From RECG01 sp964444805 (GTDB lineage: Bacteria; Bacillota_I; Bacilli_A; Acholeplasmatales; Acholeplasmataceae), in the NCBI GenBank assembly GCA_964444805.1, contig CAYUIK010000053.1, forward strand, positions 1 through 16,817: a DNA stretch of 16,817 nt, written 5' to 3'. A model generated the notes under the pieces. The model worked only from the letters and a program-made list of their open reading frames with translations. It had not been told where the DNA came from and made no database searches. Shown piece by piece: positions 7,174-14,111 of this stretch. The stretch's first letter is position 1. Every line of letters starts with the position of its first letter. The position numbers were made by a program, and so were the translations under genes.

Positions 7174-8038
7174 TACGATTACAATCGAAGAGCCGATTAC
7201 GCTTACGCTCGGTAACTTTGACGGTATACACCTTGGTCATCAGCGGTTGATCGATCGCGTCGTTTCCTACAATGATACGAGACACGCGCTCCTGACTTTC
7301 AGTCCGCACCCGCAGGCCGTTCTACGAAAAAATGTTTTTTACACGTTGATGAAACCGGAGGACAAAATCGCGCATTTGCAGGAATCGGGACTGGATTATT
7401 TACTCGTTATCCCTTTTACAAAGACCTTTTCAGAACTTGATGTTGAGGCGTTTATCGCCTTTTTGCAACGACTCTCTGTCACGCGTGTCGTCATCGGAAG
7501 AGATGCACGTTTCGCCTACCGCGGTCAAGGGACAGTTAAGGATCTCGAGGCGTTTTTCGAGGTAATCATCGTTGATGACATCGTTTATAACAGGACGCGC
7601 GTTTCAACGACATACATCAAGGACCTTTTGAGTCTGGCTGATCTTGGTGGGGCGCGCAAGTTGCTTGGCAGACACTATGAGATTAAGGGTCTGGTTGTTC
7701 CCGGAAACAACGTCGGAAAAAAACTAGGTTTTCCGACGGCCAATATTGACTTCGATCGCTATTTCATGCCGAAAAACGGTGTTTACTATGTCCGCGTCCG
7801 AATCGAGGGCACGTGGTATCACGGCATGGCGAACATCGGAAACAATCCGACGCTTAATTATACGGCTGAGAAAAGACTCGAAATCTATGTTCTTGATTTC
7901 AATCGTGAGATCTATGGTGTGAACGTGACCGTTCGCTTCCTGCACTATTTGCGGGCGGAAAAAAAGTTCGAAAGTAAAGAAGCGTTGATCACGCAACTGC
8001 AAGAAGACGAATCTTCCATACGAAAACTAACAATTTGA
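7148..8038 (+). CDS. ribF: Bifunctional riboflavin kinase / FAD synthetase
   Basis: The enzyme phosphorylates riboflavin to FMN and adenylates FMN to FAD. From ATG 7148 it has 296 residues and begins MKIIRAAHD, typical of the family; ATG 7124 in the same frame would add eight residues. The nucleotidyltransferase domain shows TLGNFDGIHLGHQ with the HxGH motif, then VIGRDARFAYRGQGTV. The linker STTYIKDLLS leads to the kinase domain with LGRHYEIKGLV, GKKLGFPTANI (the PTAN nucleotide motif) and MANIGNNPT. The good ribosome binding site lies 42 bases before 7148 and is better placed for a short overlapping frame at 7114, so the start is uncertain. No terminator separates it from truB. Confidence 0.92.
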   Translation: MKIIRAAHDTITIEEPITLTLGNFDGIHLGHQRLIDRVVSYNDTRHALLTFSPHPQAVLRKNVFYTLMKPEDKIAHLQESGLDYLLVIPFTKTFSELDVEAFIAFLQRLSVTRVVIGRDARFAYRGQGTVKDLEAFFEVIIVDDIVYNRTRVSTTYIKDLLSLADLGGARKLLGRHYEIKGLVVPGNNVGKKLGFPTANIDFDRYFMPKNGVYYVRVRIEGTWYHGMANIGNNPTLNYTAEKRLEIYVLDFNREIYGVNVTVRFLHYLRAEKKFESKEALITQLQEDESSIRKLTI

Positions 8039-8055
8039 CGTATTTATGATAAAAT
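8027..8055 (+). promoter_or_regulatory. Candidate promoter for darA
   Basis: CTAACA (8027-8032), 17 bases, then TAAAAT (8050-8055), with TG at 8047-8048 making an extended -10. It starts within the last codons of ribF. Confidence 0.5.
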
Positions 8056-8079
8056 ATAGAAGTAGAGAGGTGATGTCAC

Positions 8080-8403
8080 ATGAAACTGATCATCGCGATT
8101 GTTTCCAATGATGATGCGAATCGGGTTCAGAAAGCTCTAGTCAAAGAAAAGTTCTTTTCGACTCGACTTTCGACAACGGGTGGTTTTTTGCGTTCCGGCA
8201 ACGTAACGTTTTTAATCGGTGTCAACGATGAAAAAGTCGCTCCCGCTCTGGAAGTGATTGAAGCCCACAGCAAGAAACGATCGAAGCTCGTACCGAATAC
8301 CATCGTCAACGAGTTCGGTTCTTTTTCCGCCATGCCAATCGAAGTCGAAGTCGGTGGTGCGACCGTGTTCATCATTACGGTCGATCAGTTCGTCAAGATT
8401 TAG
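8080..8403 (+). CDS. darA: Cyclic-di-AMP receptor DarA (PstA/YaaQ family)
   Basis: A 107-residue PII-like protein that binds the second messenger c-di-AMP. The family signature is nearly complete: MKLIIAIVSNDDANR at the N-terminus, LSTTGGFLRSGNVTFLIGV in the centre and EVEVGGATVFIITVDQF at the C-terminus. The loop between (about 63-80) is the variable one that changes on ligand binding. AGAGGTGAT (8066-8074) is a strong ribosome binding site. In Bacillus this gene (yaaQ) lies beside tmk and holB; here it sits between ribF and rpsO with its own promoter. Presence implies that the organism makes c-di-AMP, although no cyclase is in the window. The downstream target of DarA is not settled in the literature known to me. 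Confidence 0.93.
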   Translation: MKLIIAIVSNDDANRVQKALVKEKFFSTRLSTTGGFLRSGNVTFLIGVNDEKVAPALEVIEAHSKKRSKLVPNTIVNEFGSFSAMPIEVEVGGATVFIITVDQFVKI

Positions 8404-8406
8404 TAC

Positions 8407-8434
8407 TTGCATTGTTAAAAAAACGTGGTACAAT
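8407..8434 (+). promoter_or_regulatory. Promoter for rpsO
   Basis: TACAAT (8429-8434) is preceded by TG at 8426-8427, an extended -10; a weak -35, TTGCAT (8407-8412), lies 16 bases upstream. It gives a leader of about 60 bases before rpsO. Confidence 0.6.
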
Positions 8435-8449
8435 GAAAAGGACGCCAAC

Positions 8450-8478
8450 AAGGATTCAGGAGTGCCGACCGAATCTTT
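8450..8478 (+). promoter_or_regulatory. Hairpin in the rpsO leader, candidate S15 autoregulatory site
   Basis: AAGGATTC (8450-8457) pairs over eight positions with GAATCTTT (8471-8478) around a 13-base loop, between the promoter and the AAGGAGG ribosome binding site of rpsO. rpsO leaders in several phyla bind S15 to repress translation. This hairpin stands at the right place, but I cannot show the S15-binding features. Confidence 0.4.
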
Positions 8479-8503
8479 AGTTACGCGAAGGAGGAAAGAA
8501 AAC

Positions 8504-8773
8504 ATGGCAATAAGCAGTGAAAAGAAAACCGAGATCATCAAGGAGTATGCGATACACGAGGGTGACACGGGATCTCCCGAAGTCCAGATCGCAGTATTGA
8601 CCTACTCGATCAACGATCTCAACAAGCATTTGAGCGAACATACGCACGATTTCCATTCACGCCGAGGTCTTTACCGCATGATCGGACAAAGACGACGTCT
8701 GCTCAAGTACTTGCGTTCACGTGATGTCCAACGATATCAAACACTCATTCAGAAACTCGGATTACGTCGTTAG
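8504..8773 (+). CDS. rpsO: 30S ribosomal protein uS15
   Basis: An 89-residue protein, the standard length, binding 16S rRNA in the platform of the small subunit. The start ATG 8504 follows AAGGAGG (8489-8495) and gives the canonical MAISSEKKTEIIKEYA. Family segments GDTGSPEVQIAVLT, INDLNKHLSEHTHDFHSRRGL and IGQRRRLLKYLRS are intact, ending LIQKLGLRR. The long in-frame upstream extension overlaps darA and the leader and is not coding. It has its own promoter, a hairpin leader and a strong terminator before pnp, so rpsO and pnp are adjacent as in most bacteria but probably mostly separate transcripts here. Confidence 0.97.
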   Translation: MAISSEKKTEIIKEYAIHEGDTGSPEVQIAVLTYSINDLNKHLSEHTHDFHSRRGLYRMIGQRRRLLKYLRSRDVQRYQTLIQKLGLRR

Positions 8774-8790
8774 ACATAAAACAGTCGACA

Positions 8791-8821
8791 AAAAAATCGG
8801 GGCCAGCGCCCTGGTTTTTTT
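8791..8821 (+). terminator. Strong intrinsic terminator after rpsO
   Basis: AAAAAATCGGGGC (8791-8803) pairs with GCCCTGGTTTTTT (8808-8820) over 13 positions (two G-T pairs) around a four-base loop, followed by T. It would separate rpsO from pnp. Confidence 0.9.
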
Positions 8822-8879
8822 ATCGAATGAGACGATTTTCCCTATATCTGACTTAATTCTATACTTTTACCCGGTTTTA

Positions 8880-8888
8880 TGGTAATAT
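8880..8888 (+). promoter_or_regulatory. Candidate extended -10 promoter for pnp
   Basis: TG (8880-8881), one base, then TAATAT (8883-8888). The -35 is poor. A second possible -10, TATACT (8860-8865), is just upstream. Either would leave a leader of roughly 45-75 bases before pnp; I see no strong structure in it. Confidence 0.35.
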
Positions 8889-8940
8889 AGATAAGGTTAA
8901 AGAGAAGAATATGGAAAATATAAAATGAAGGAGATTTTAT

Positions 8941-11079
8941 ATGGAAAAAAGGATTTTCGAGACGACACTAGGCGGTAGAGTACTACGTGTTGAAATCGGC
9001 GAAGTCGCCAAGCAAGCTGCTGGCGCTGCTTTGATTACTTACGGTGACTCTACAGTGCTAAGCGTCGTTGCAGCGAGAGAAGAACCCTCAACAATGAATT
9101 TCTTCCCCCTGATGGTCATCTACCAGGAAAAGCTCTATGCTGCAGGAAAAATCCCTGGAGGATTTCTCAGACGAGAAGGTCGGCCGTCCGAACACGAAAC
9201 GCTCACATCGAGACTCATCGATCGACCGATCCGTCCGCTATTTCCCAAAGGATTCAAAAATGAAGTACAGATCATCAATACGGTTTTGAGCAGCGATCCC
9301 GATTGCAGTGCCGAAATGGCAGCCATGCTCGGATCATCGATCGTCCTAGGACTTTCCAGGTTACCCTTCGAAGGACCTATGGCCGGTGTTCAAATCGGAC
9401 GCGTTCATGGTGAACTCGTCGTCAATCCGACACCCGAAGAAGTCGAGATGAGTGAGATTGATCTCATCGTCACGGGTACGAAGCACGCGATCAACATGGT
9501 TGAAGCGGGTGCGAAAGAAGTTTCCGAAGATGATATTCTCGACGCGATGCTTTTCGCGCACGAGGAAATTAAAAAACTCGTCTCGTTCCAGGAAACGATC
9601 TATCAGGAGCTCGGCCAAGAGACGATGGAATATGAAGTCTTTGAAGTAGAAGACGATGTGCGAAAAGATGTCGAAGCCTATGCCAAGTCAAGATTGATCG
9701 AAGCCGTTTCAATTCCGGAAAAACTCGAACGAGGCAAAGCGATCTCTGATATTAAGGATGAGACAGTCGAACACTTCGAGGTCAAGGGTTTTTTCACGGA
9801 CATCGATGGCGTTCGTGTGTTTGATGGAGATGCGCATAAAAACTATGTAAAACAGATCAAGGCCATTCTCGATGACATCGTCACCGAAGAAATGAGACGT
9901 CTGATTACGGTGGATAAAATTCGACCCGATGGAAGAAATGTCGATGAATTGCGTCCGCTTGACTCCCGCATTGATGTCCTTCCCAGAGCACATGGGTCCG
10001 CGCTTTTTACCCGTGGACAAACCCAAGCTCTTGGTGTCGTAACACTCGGTGCGCTCGGTGAGAACCAGATTATCGACGGCCTCGGTCTAGAAGACTCTAA
10101 ACGATTCATGCTGCACTACAATTTTCCCGCTTATAGCGTTGGCGAAACGGGTCGCTACATGCATCCAGGACGTCGTGAAATCGGACATGGTGCGCTCGGT
10201 GAAAGAGCTTTGCTCAATGTCCTTCCTAATGAGGAGGAATTTCCTTATACGATACGCATCGTGTCGGAGATTCTCGAATCGAACGGATCATCGTCACAGG
10301 CCACGATCTGTGCGGGTTCCATGGCTTTGATGGCCGCTGGGGTACCGATCAAAGCACCCGTTGCCGGAATCGCCATGGGTTTAATCATGAATGGCGAGGA
10401 TTACGCGATTCTAACCGATATTCAAGGTATGGAAGATCATGAAGGTGACATGGATTTCAAGGTCGCTGGAACTGAAAAGGGTATTACAGCGCTACAAATG
10501 GATATCAAGATTAAAGGGATTACCAAAGATATTTTGAAAGAAGCGCTTGCTCAGGCCCGACAGGCACGTCTCGATATTCTCGCCCACATGAAGCGCGTCA
10601 TTCCTGAAGTACGTCCGGAGTTGTCGAAATATGCGCCTAAGGTTAAAATGCTTCAGATTAAACCTGAAAAGATTCGCGATGTCATCGGTTCCGGCGGGAA
10701 GATTATTACTCAGATCATTGAGGATAACAACCAGGTCAAGATCGATATCGAACAGGACGGTCGCGTTTTCCTCATGCACATGGAAACGAAATGGATCGAA
10801 AGTGCCGCACAACGCATACTTGACCTCGTACGTGAACCCCTCGTTGGTGAAATCTATGAAGGTATTGTAACGCGCGTCGAACGTTTCGGATGCTTCGTCC
10901 AGCTTTGGCCGGGAACCGAAGGACTCGTACACATATCCAGGCTGGCCCGCAAGCGGGTTGAAAAAGTAACGGATATCGTCTCGGTTGGTGACCAGATCAT
11001 CGTTAAATGTATCGGGATCGACGAAAAGGGTCGGGTCGATTTGTCGCGAAAAGATGCGTTGTCAAGCGACCAAAAGTAA
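8941..11079 (+). CDS. pnp: Polyribonucleotide nucleotidyltransferase (PNPase)
   Basis: A 712-residue phosphorolytic 3'-5' exoribonuclease that degrades mRNA as a trimer. The ATG has AAGGAG (8928-8933) seven bases upstream. Domain order is canonical: first RNase PH core (about 1-220, with FLRREGRPSEHETLTSRLID), alpha-helical domain (about 235-325), second catalytic RNase PH core (about 325-555, with RAHGSALFTRGQTQALG, GRREIGHGALGERAL and SNGSSSQATICAGSMALMAAG), KH domain from about 571 (KPEKIRDVIGSGGKII) and S1 domain from about 636 (GEIYEGIVTRVERFGCFV) to near the end. No breaks or missing motifs are apparent. No clear terminator follows; the rplY promoter starts 22 bases after the stop. Confidence 0.97.
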   Translation: MEKRIFETTLGGRVLRVEIGEVAKQAAGAALITYGDSTVLSVVAAREEPSTMNFFPLMVIYQEKLYAAGKIPGGFLRREGRPSEHETLTSRLIDRPIRPLFPKGFKNEVQIINTVLSSDPDCSAEMAAMLGSSIVLGLSRLPFEGPMAGVQIGRVHGELVVNPTPEEVEMSEIDLIVTGTKHAINMVEAGAKEVSEDDILDAMLFAHEEIKKLVSFQETIYQELGQETMEYEVFEVEDDVRKDVEAYAKSRLIEAVSIPEKLERGKAISDIKDETVEHFEVKGFFTDIDGVRVFDGDAHKNYVKQIKAILDDIVTEEMRRLITVDKIRPDGRNVDELRPLDSRIDVLPRAHGSALFTRGQTQALGVVTLGALGENQIIDGLGLEDSKRFMLHYNFPAYSVGETGRYMHPGRREIGHGALGERALLNVLPNEEEFPYTIRIVSEILESNGSSSQATICAGSMALMAAGVPIKAPVAGIAMGLIMNGEDYAILTDIQGMEDHEGDMDFKVAGTEKGITALQMDIKIKGITKDILKEALAQARQARLDILAHMKRVIPEVRPELSKYAPKVKMLQIKPEKIRDVIGSGGKIITQIIEDNNQVKIDIEQDGRVFLMHMETKWIESAAQRILDLVREPLVGEIYEGIVTRVERFGCFVQLWPGTEGLVHISRLARKRVEKVTDIVSVGDQIIVKCIGIDEKGRVDLSRKDALSSDQK

Positions 11080-11101
11080 ATCTGTTTAGACATTAAAAAC
11101 G

Positions 11102-11130
11102 TAGACAAAAGAACAAAAGAGTGATACAAT
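11102..11130 (+). promoter_or_regulatory. Promoter for rplY
   Basis: TAGACA (11102-11107), 17 bases, TACAAT (11125-11130), with TG at 11122-11123. One of the best sigma-A-like promoters in the window. It leaves a leader of about 35 bases. Confidence 0.75.
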
Positions 11131-11170
11131 AGTATATGGCAAAACACAGCATGAATGAAAGGAGTCTATT

Positions 11171-11782
11171 ATGAAACTATCCCTACGAACCGAAAAACTC
11201 AACCGTGTTCGTGCACAACAGCTCGTTCCGGGTGTCATGTATGGTAAATCGATCGATTCGGTTTCCGTACAGACCAACGATAAGGATATCAAGGATGCTT
11301 TGAAGAACTACGGAAAGAACATGACTTTCCAAGTCGAACTTGATGGTGAAGTCCATAACGTCTACATCAAGAAGATCCAATCGAATATCCTCAAGCCACA
11401 GGAAATCGTTCACTTCGATCTTCATTGCATCTCGGCTACGGAAACGATTACGGCACAAATTCCAATCGTGATCATTGGTAAAGAGAAATTCTATCAGACA
11501 CAAGCTTACCCACAAGAAGGCTTGAGTTCGATTGAAGCCGAATTTACGGTAGGAAACGGTATGCAAAATATTGAAATCGACATTTCCAAGATGGAAATCG
11601 GGGATGCGATCCATGTCAAGGATCTCGAACTCAATGAGAACATTACGATTAAAGACGATCCCGAAGACATGATTGTCGTCATCAAGGAAGCAAGTATGGA
11701 AGAAGAAGTAGAAGAAGATCTCGATGAAGATCTTGCTGAAGGTGCCGAAGAAGAAGACACCGCAGAAGAAAGCGAAGAATAA
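11171..11782 (+). CDS. rplY: 50S ribosomal protein bL25, CTC (general stress) form
   Basis: A 203-residue long form of bL25, which binds 5S rRNA. AAAGGAG (11158-11164) precedes the ATG. The N-terminal bL25 domain (about 1-85) has LVPGVMYGK and the motif VYIKKIQSN followed by VHFDL. A second beta domain, the TL5/CTC part, covers about 95-178 (ENITIKDDPEDMIVVI). The last 25 residues are almost entirely acidic (many Glu and Asp), a tail often seen in CTC proteins. The repeated GAA/GAAGA codons of this tail produce long spurious open frames on the other strand. It has its own promoter and terminator and stands as a single-gene unit directly before rnpB. Confidence 0.93.
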   Translation: MKLSLRTEKLNRVRAQQLVPGVMYGKSIDSVSVQTNDKDIKDALKNYGKNMTFQVELDGEVHNVYIKKIQSNILKPQEIVHFDLHCISATETITAQIPIVIIGKEKFYQTQAYPQEGLSSIEAEFTVGNGMQNIEIDISKMEIGDAIHVKDLELNENITIKDDPEDMIVVIKEASMEEEVEEDLDEDLAEGAEEEDTAEESEE

Positions 11783-11784
11783 GG

Positions 11785-11814
11785 AAAAGGCGCACGAAAA
11801 ACGTGCGCTTTTTT
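11785..11814 (+). terminator. Intrinsic terminator after rplY
   Basis: GCGCACG (11790-11796), loop of five A, CGTGCGC (11802-11808), then TTTTTT; flanking A and T runs extend the stem. It begins three bases after the stop. Confidence 0.92.
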
Positions 11815-11822
11815 GTTTTTTC

Positions 11823-11851
11823 ATGATAATGTTTGAGTTCTGTGTTATAAT
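11823..11851 (+). promoter_or_regulatory. Promoter for rnpB
   Basis: ATGATA (11823-11828), 17 bases, perfect TATAAT (11846-11851). The predicted transcript starts at about 11857-11859, which coincides with the 5' strand of the RNase P RNA P1 helix. Confidence 0.7.
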
Positions 11852-11855
11852 GACC

Positions 11856-12210
11856 TGTGTCAATGGAAGGTGGCCGAGCTCGGTTTATCCGAGTTAGGAA
11901 AGTCCATGCTAGCACATCCTGTGAGGGATGTAGTGTTTGTGCCTAGGGAAACCATAACCTAGGGTACGAGCAATCGTAACGGCAGTGCGATCACCTACGG
12001 GCGACTATGGTGAAAGCAGAAAAACGTGCCACAGAGACGAGCTGTCTGGAAACAGGCGGATGAAACGCGGTAAACCCCTCAAGCTAGAAACCCAAAATAT
12101 GGTAGGGGCACACGTAGAGACGAAACGAAGTCGAAGCGTGCTACGGAAGTAGAGATCAATGGCCACACCCGCGGCGCGGGTACAGAACATGGCTTATGCA
12201 CATTGACACA
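11856..12210 (+). ncRNA. rnpB: RNase P RNA, bacterial type B
   Basis: The catalytic RNA of RNase P, which matures tRNA 5' ends. Ends are set by the P1 helix: TGTGTCAATG (11856-11865) pairs perfectly with CATTGACACA (12201-12210). Conserved blocks in order are AGGAAAGTCCATGCT, GTAGTGTTTGTGCCTAGGG and CATAACCTAGGG, GTGCCACAGAGACGA, ACGCGGTAAACCCCTC with GAAACCCAAA and GGTAGGGG, and finally ACAGAACATGGCTTA, which forms P4 with the 5' block. The GTCCATGCT...CATAACCTAGGG segment matches the Bacillus type B form rather than type A of Escherichia coli. Length of about 350 is slightly short of the Bacillus RNA. It has its own promoter and terminator. Exact termini are inferred from pairing. Confidence 0.96.
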
Positions 12211-12213
12211 AAT

Positions 12214-12236
12214 AAAAGGGCCCACTGGGCTCTTTT
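12214..12236 (+). terminator. Intrinsic terminator after rnpB
   Basis: AAAAGGGCCC (12214-12223), three-base loop, GGGCTCTTTT (12227-12236): ten pairs with one G-T pair and a short T run inside the stem. It directly follows P1 of the RNA. Confidence 0.8.
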
Positions 12237-12251
12237 CGATAGGATGATGTT

Positions 12252-12962
12252 ATGATTTACCAAAGAGACGATGCCCGGATTTATTACCTTGAAATCGGAA
12301 GTGGACCACCGCTTGTTTTTTTGCATGGCAATGGCGAAGATCATCGAATCTTTATGGAATTGGCGGCAACTTTGAAAGATTCATTCACGCTCTATCTCAT
12401 CGATAGTAGAAATCATGGCTCAAGCATAAGCGCCAGTGCTTACTCTTACTTCGCCTGTGCCGAGGATATGATCGGTCTGCTCGATTCACTTGGTTTGCAG
12501 AACACCTTTCTTTTCGGCTTTAGCGATGGGGGAATCATCGGTCTTATGATCGCGATCGAGCGGCCCCGACTGTTATCCGGCTTGATCATTGCGGGAGCAA
12601 ATCTCAATCCGCAGGGCTTAAAAAAGAGTTGTCGTCAAGCGATCAATCGTGATTATGACGCCTATCACCGGTCTTCGGACTTGTTGATGCTCAAAGAACC
12701 GAACATAAAAAAAGAGGAGCTTATGACCATAAGCATCCCGACGCTCGTTCTAGCCGGTGAACACGATGTGGTACATCGTGCCCACACGTATTCGATCGCA
12801 AGACATCTTCCCCATAGCAAACTTTTAATTCTTAAAGACTGCGATCACGCAAACTATATCTGCCACACATCTCGCTTAGGTGATGTAATACGTACATTTA
12901 TCGCGGACAACACGAAATCAAAAGGCTCCAAGACCTCGAATGACGATGAAAACGATGTATGA
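12252..12962 (+). CDS. Alpha/beta hydrolase
   Basis: A 236-residue protein of the alpha/beta hydrolase fold, substrate unknown. The oxyanion-hole region is LVFLHGNGEDH near residues 20-30, the nucleophile elbow GFSDGG places Ser at 91, Asp172 lies in LAGEHDVV and His199 in CDHANY, so the triad Ser-Asp-His is complete. IDSRNHGSS is also typical of the esterase/peroxidase-like branch. The lid between about 115 and 155 is short. AGGATGAT (12241-12248) stands just before the ATG; no separate promoter is apparent, so expression may rely on readthrough of the rnpB terminator. The last 45 bases overlap the convergent exchanger gene. Confidence 0.88.
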   Translation: MIYQRDDARIYYLEIGSGPPLVFLHGNGEDHRIFMELAATLKDSFTLYLIDSRNHGSSISASAYSYFACAEDMIGLLDSLGLQNTFLFGFSDGGIIGLMIAIERPRLLSGLIIAGANLNPQGLKKSCRQAINRDYDAYHRSSDLLMLKEPNIKKEELMTISIPTLVLAGEHDVVHRAHTYSIARHLPHSKLLILKDCDHANYICHTSRLGDVIRTFIADNTKSKGSKTSNDDENDV

Positions 12963-13913
12963 AACATAGAGCGCAATAAGAATGATGCCTTCTCTTCGAG
13001 AAATCGTCAGTTTCGTGTATGCGAACACAAATACGGTCAAAGTGATACCGATGACAATGATCATATCGAAGATGACTTCAGGGCCTAAACCAAGCGGAAC
13101 GACGGTACCGGAAAGGCCGACAACAAAAAGCGTATTGAAAATATTAGATCCGACAACGTTACCGAGTGCAATCTCGTTTTCCCCCTTGCGGGCGGCCATG
13201 ACGGACGTCACGAGTTCGGGAAGAGAAGTACCGAGTGCGACGACACTTAAACCCACGAGCGTGGTTGCTTTCGTAACGCTCACATCAAAGGTTGAAACGA
13301 TCCATTGAATCGAAATGTATTCCGCGCCGGTCGTTACGAGATAACCACCCGCAGAGACGCCGATGATGCCGATCAGAAGGAGTGCAATCGCCTTTTTGAC
13401 ATTCACGACCCTGATGTCTTCGATCTGATCGGGATCTTTCGGTGTACGGAACATGTGATACATGTAAAAGCCGAAAAAAGCCAAAAGAATGAGCGCCTCG
13501 AATCGGGCAATCTCATGATTCGCTTGAAAAAAGAGTGCAAAAACGAGAATCAGAACCGTCGTAACGATCAGAAAGGGAAACTCTTTTCGGATCATCGTTT
13601 TTCGAACAGCAACCGGCATAACGATCGCGGTGAGACCCAGAATCAACGTGAGATTGGATATATTCGACCCGATAATGTTTCCCATTGCGATATCGGCGGT
13701 AATGCCCTGTTGACGAGCGGATATGGATGCCGCAAAACTGACAGCCAATTCTGGGAGTGACGTTCCAAAGGCGACGAGCGTTAAACCGATGATCAAGGGG
13801 GAGACATTGAACTTACGAGCGATCGAACTCGAGGAGACGACGAATAAGTCCGCGCCTTTGATCAAAAACACGAATCCAATCATTAGAAAGAGAACATGGA
13901 GCAGTATTTGCAT
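12918..13913 (-). CDS. CaCA family Ca2+/Na+ (or H+) exchanger, YrbG-like
   Basis: A 331-residue cation exchanger with about ten hydrophobic segments in two inverted halves. Each half has the alpha-repeat: GADLFVVSSSSIARKF, LVAFGTSLPELAVS and MGNIIGSNISN in the first, and GAEYISIQWI, VVALGTSLPELVTS and LGNVVGSNIFN in the second. The two GTSLPE motifs carry the ion-coordinating Glu. The start at 13913 was chosen because MQILLHVLF begins the first membrane helix and GGAAAGG lies nine bases upstream; a frame extension to 13982 adds 23 hydrophilic residues without a binding site. A connecting loop (about residues 170-185, RTPKDPDQIEDI) joins the halves. The ion pair cannot be told from the sequence. 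Confidence 0.93.
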   Translation of the reverse strand: MQILLHVLFLMIGFVFLIKGADLFVVSSSSIARKFNVSPLIIGLTLVAFGTSLPELAVSFAASISARQQGITADIAMGNIIGSNISNLTLILGLTAIVMPVAVRKTMIRKEFPFLIVTTVLILVFALFFQANHEIARFEALILLAFFGFYMYHMFRTPKDPDQIEDIRVVNVKKAIALLLIGIIGVSAGGYLVTTGAEYISIQWIVSTFDVSVTKATTLVGLSVVALGTSLPELVTSVMAARKGENEIALGNVVGSNIFNTLFVVGLSGTVVPLGLGPEVIFDMIIVIGITLTVFVFAYTKLTISRREGIILIALYVSYIVFIVIRGLGAF

Positions 13914-13935
13914 GGATCTAAACCTTTCCGCACGT

Positions 13936-13966
13936 ATAATAGAGAAATCGATGTGCAAAATATCAA
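13936..13966 (-). promoter_or_regulatory. Candidate promoter for the exchanger gene
   Basis: On the minus strand TTGATA (13966-13961) is followed after 17 bases by TCTATT, or after 19 by TATTAT (13941-13936). Spacing is ambiguous, so the -10 box is uncertain. Confidence 0.35.
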
Positions 13967-14058
13967 ATCTTTTTATATTCAACTAGACACATTTTAACAC
14001 ATGAATCGCAAGCGCACAAGATGGAATGTTTATATCCGTTCGTCTTATGTTTCCTTAC

Positions 14059-14087
14059 TTGACAAAACTGAGAAAAACGTGTATTCT
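14059..14087 (+). promoter_or_regulatory. Promoter of the CNNM leader and operon
   Basis: Perfect TTGACA (14059-14064), 17 bases, TATTCT (14082-14087). The transcript would begin near 14094, leaving a leader of about 145 bases before the first CNNM gene. The 100 bases between the exchanger promoter and here show nothing else. Confidence 0.65.
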
Positions 14088-14111
14088 ATATCCATCATCA
14101 GCAGTAGAAGG

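Noticed and set aside
8258..8503. In-frame extension of rpsO by 82 codons upstream.
   Set aside because: It overlaps darA and the rpsO leader. ATG 8504 has a perfect ribosome binding site and gives the standard 89-residue S15.
11183..11863. Long minus-strand open frames opposite rplY (226 and 84 codons).
   Set aside because: They mirror the repeated GAA/GAT codons of the acidic rplY tail, give low-complexity Ser/Phe/Leu-rich proteins, and have no ribosome binding site. rplY itself is a clear family member.
12203..12208. A perfect TTGACA just before the hydrolase gene, as a possible -35 box.
   Set aside because: It is the 3' strand of the RNase P RNA P1 helix, and no -10 box lies 16-18 bases downstream.
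13914..13982. A 23-codon N-terminal extension of the exchanger on the minus strand.
   Set aside because: The ribosome binding site GGAAAGG lies between the two starts and serves 13913; the extension is hydrophilic and covers the candidate promoter.
14001..14111. Extension of the leader frame upstream to ATG 14001.
   Set aside because: It would begin before the predicted promoter (14059-14087) and has no ribosome binding site; only the part from 14112 or 14127 can lie on the leader transcript.
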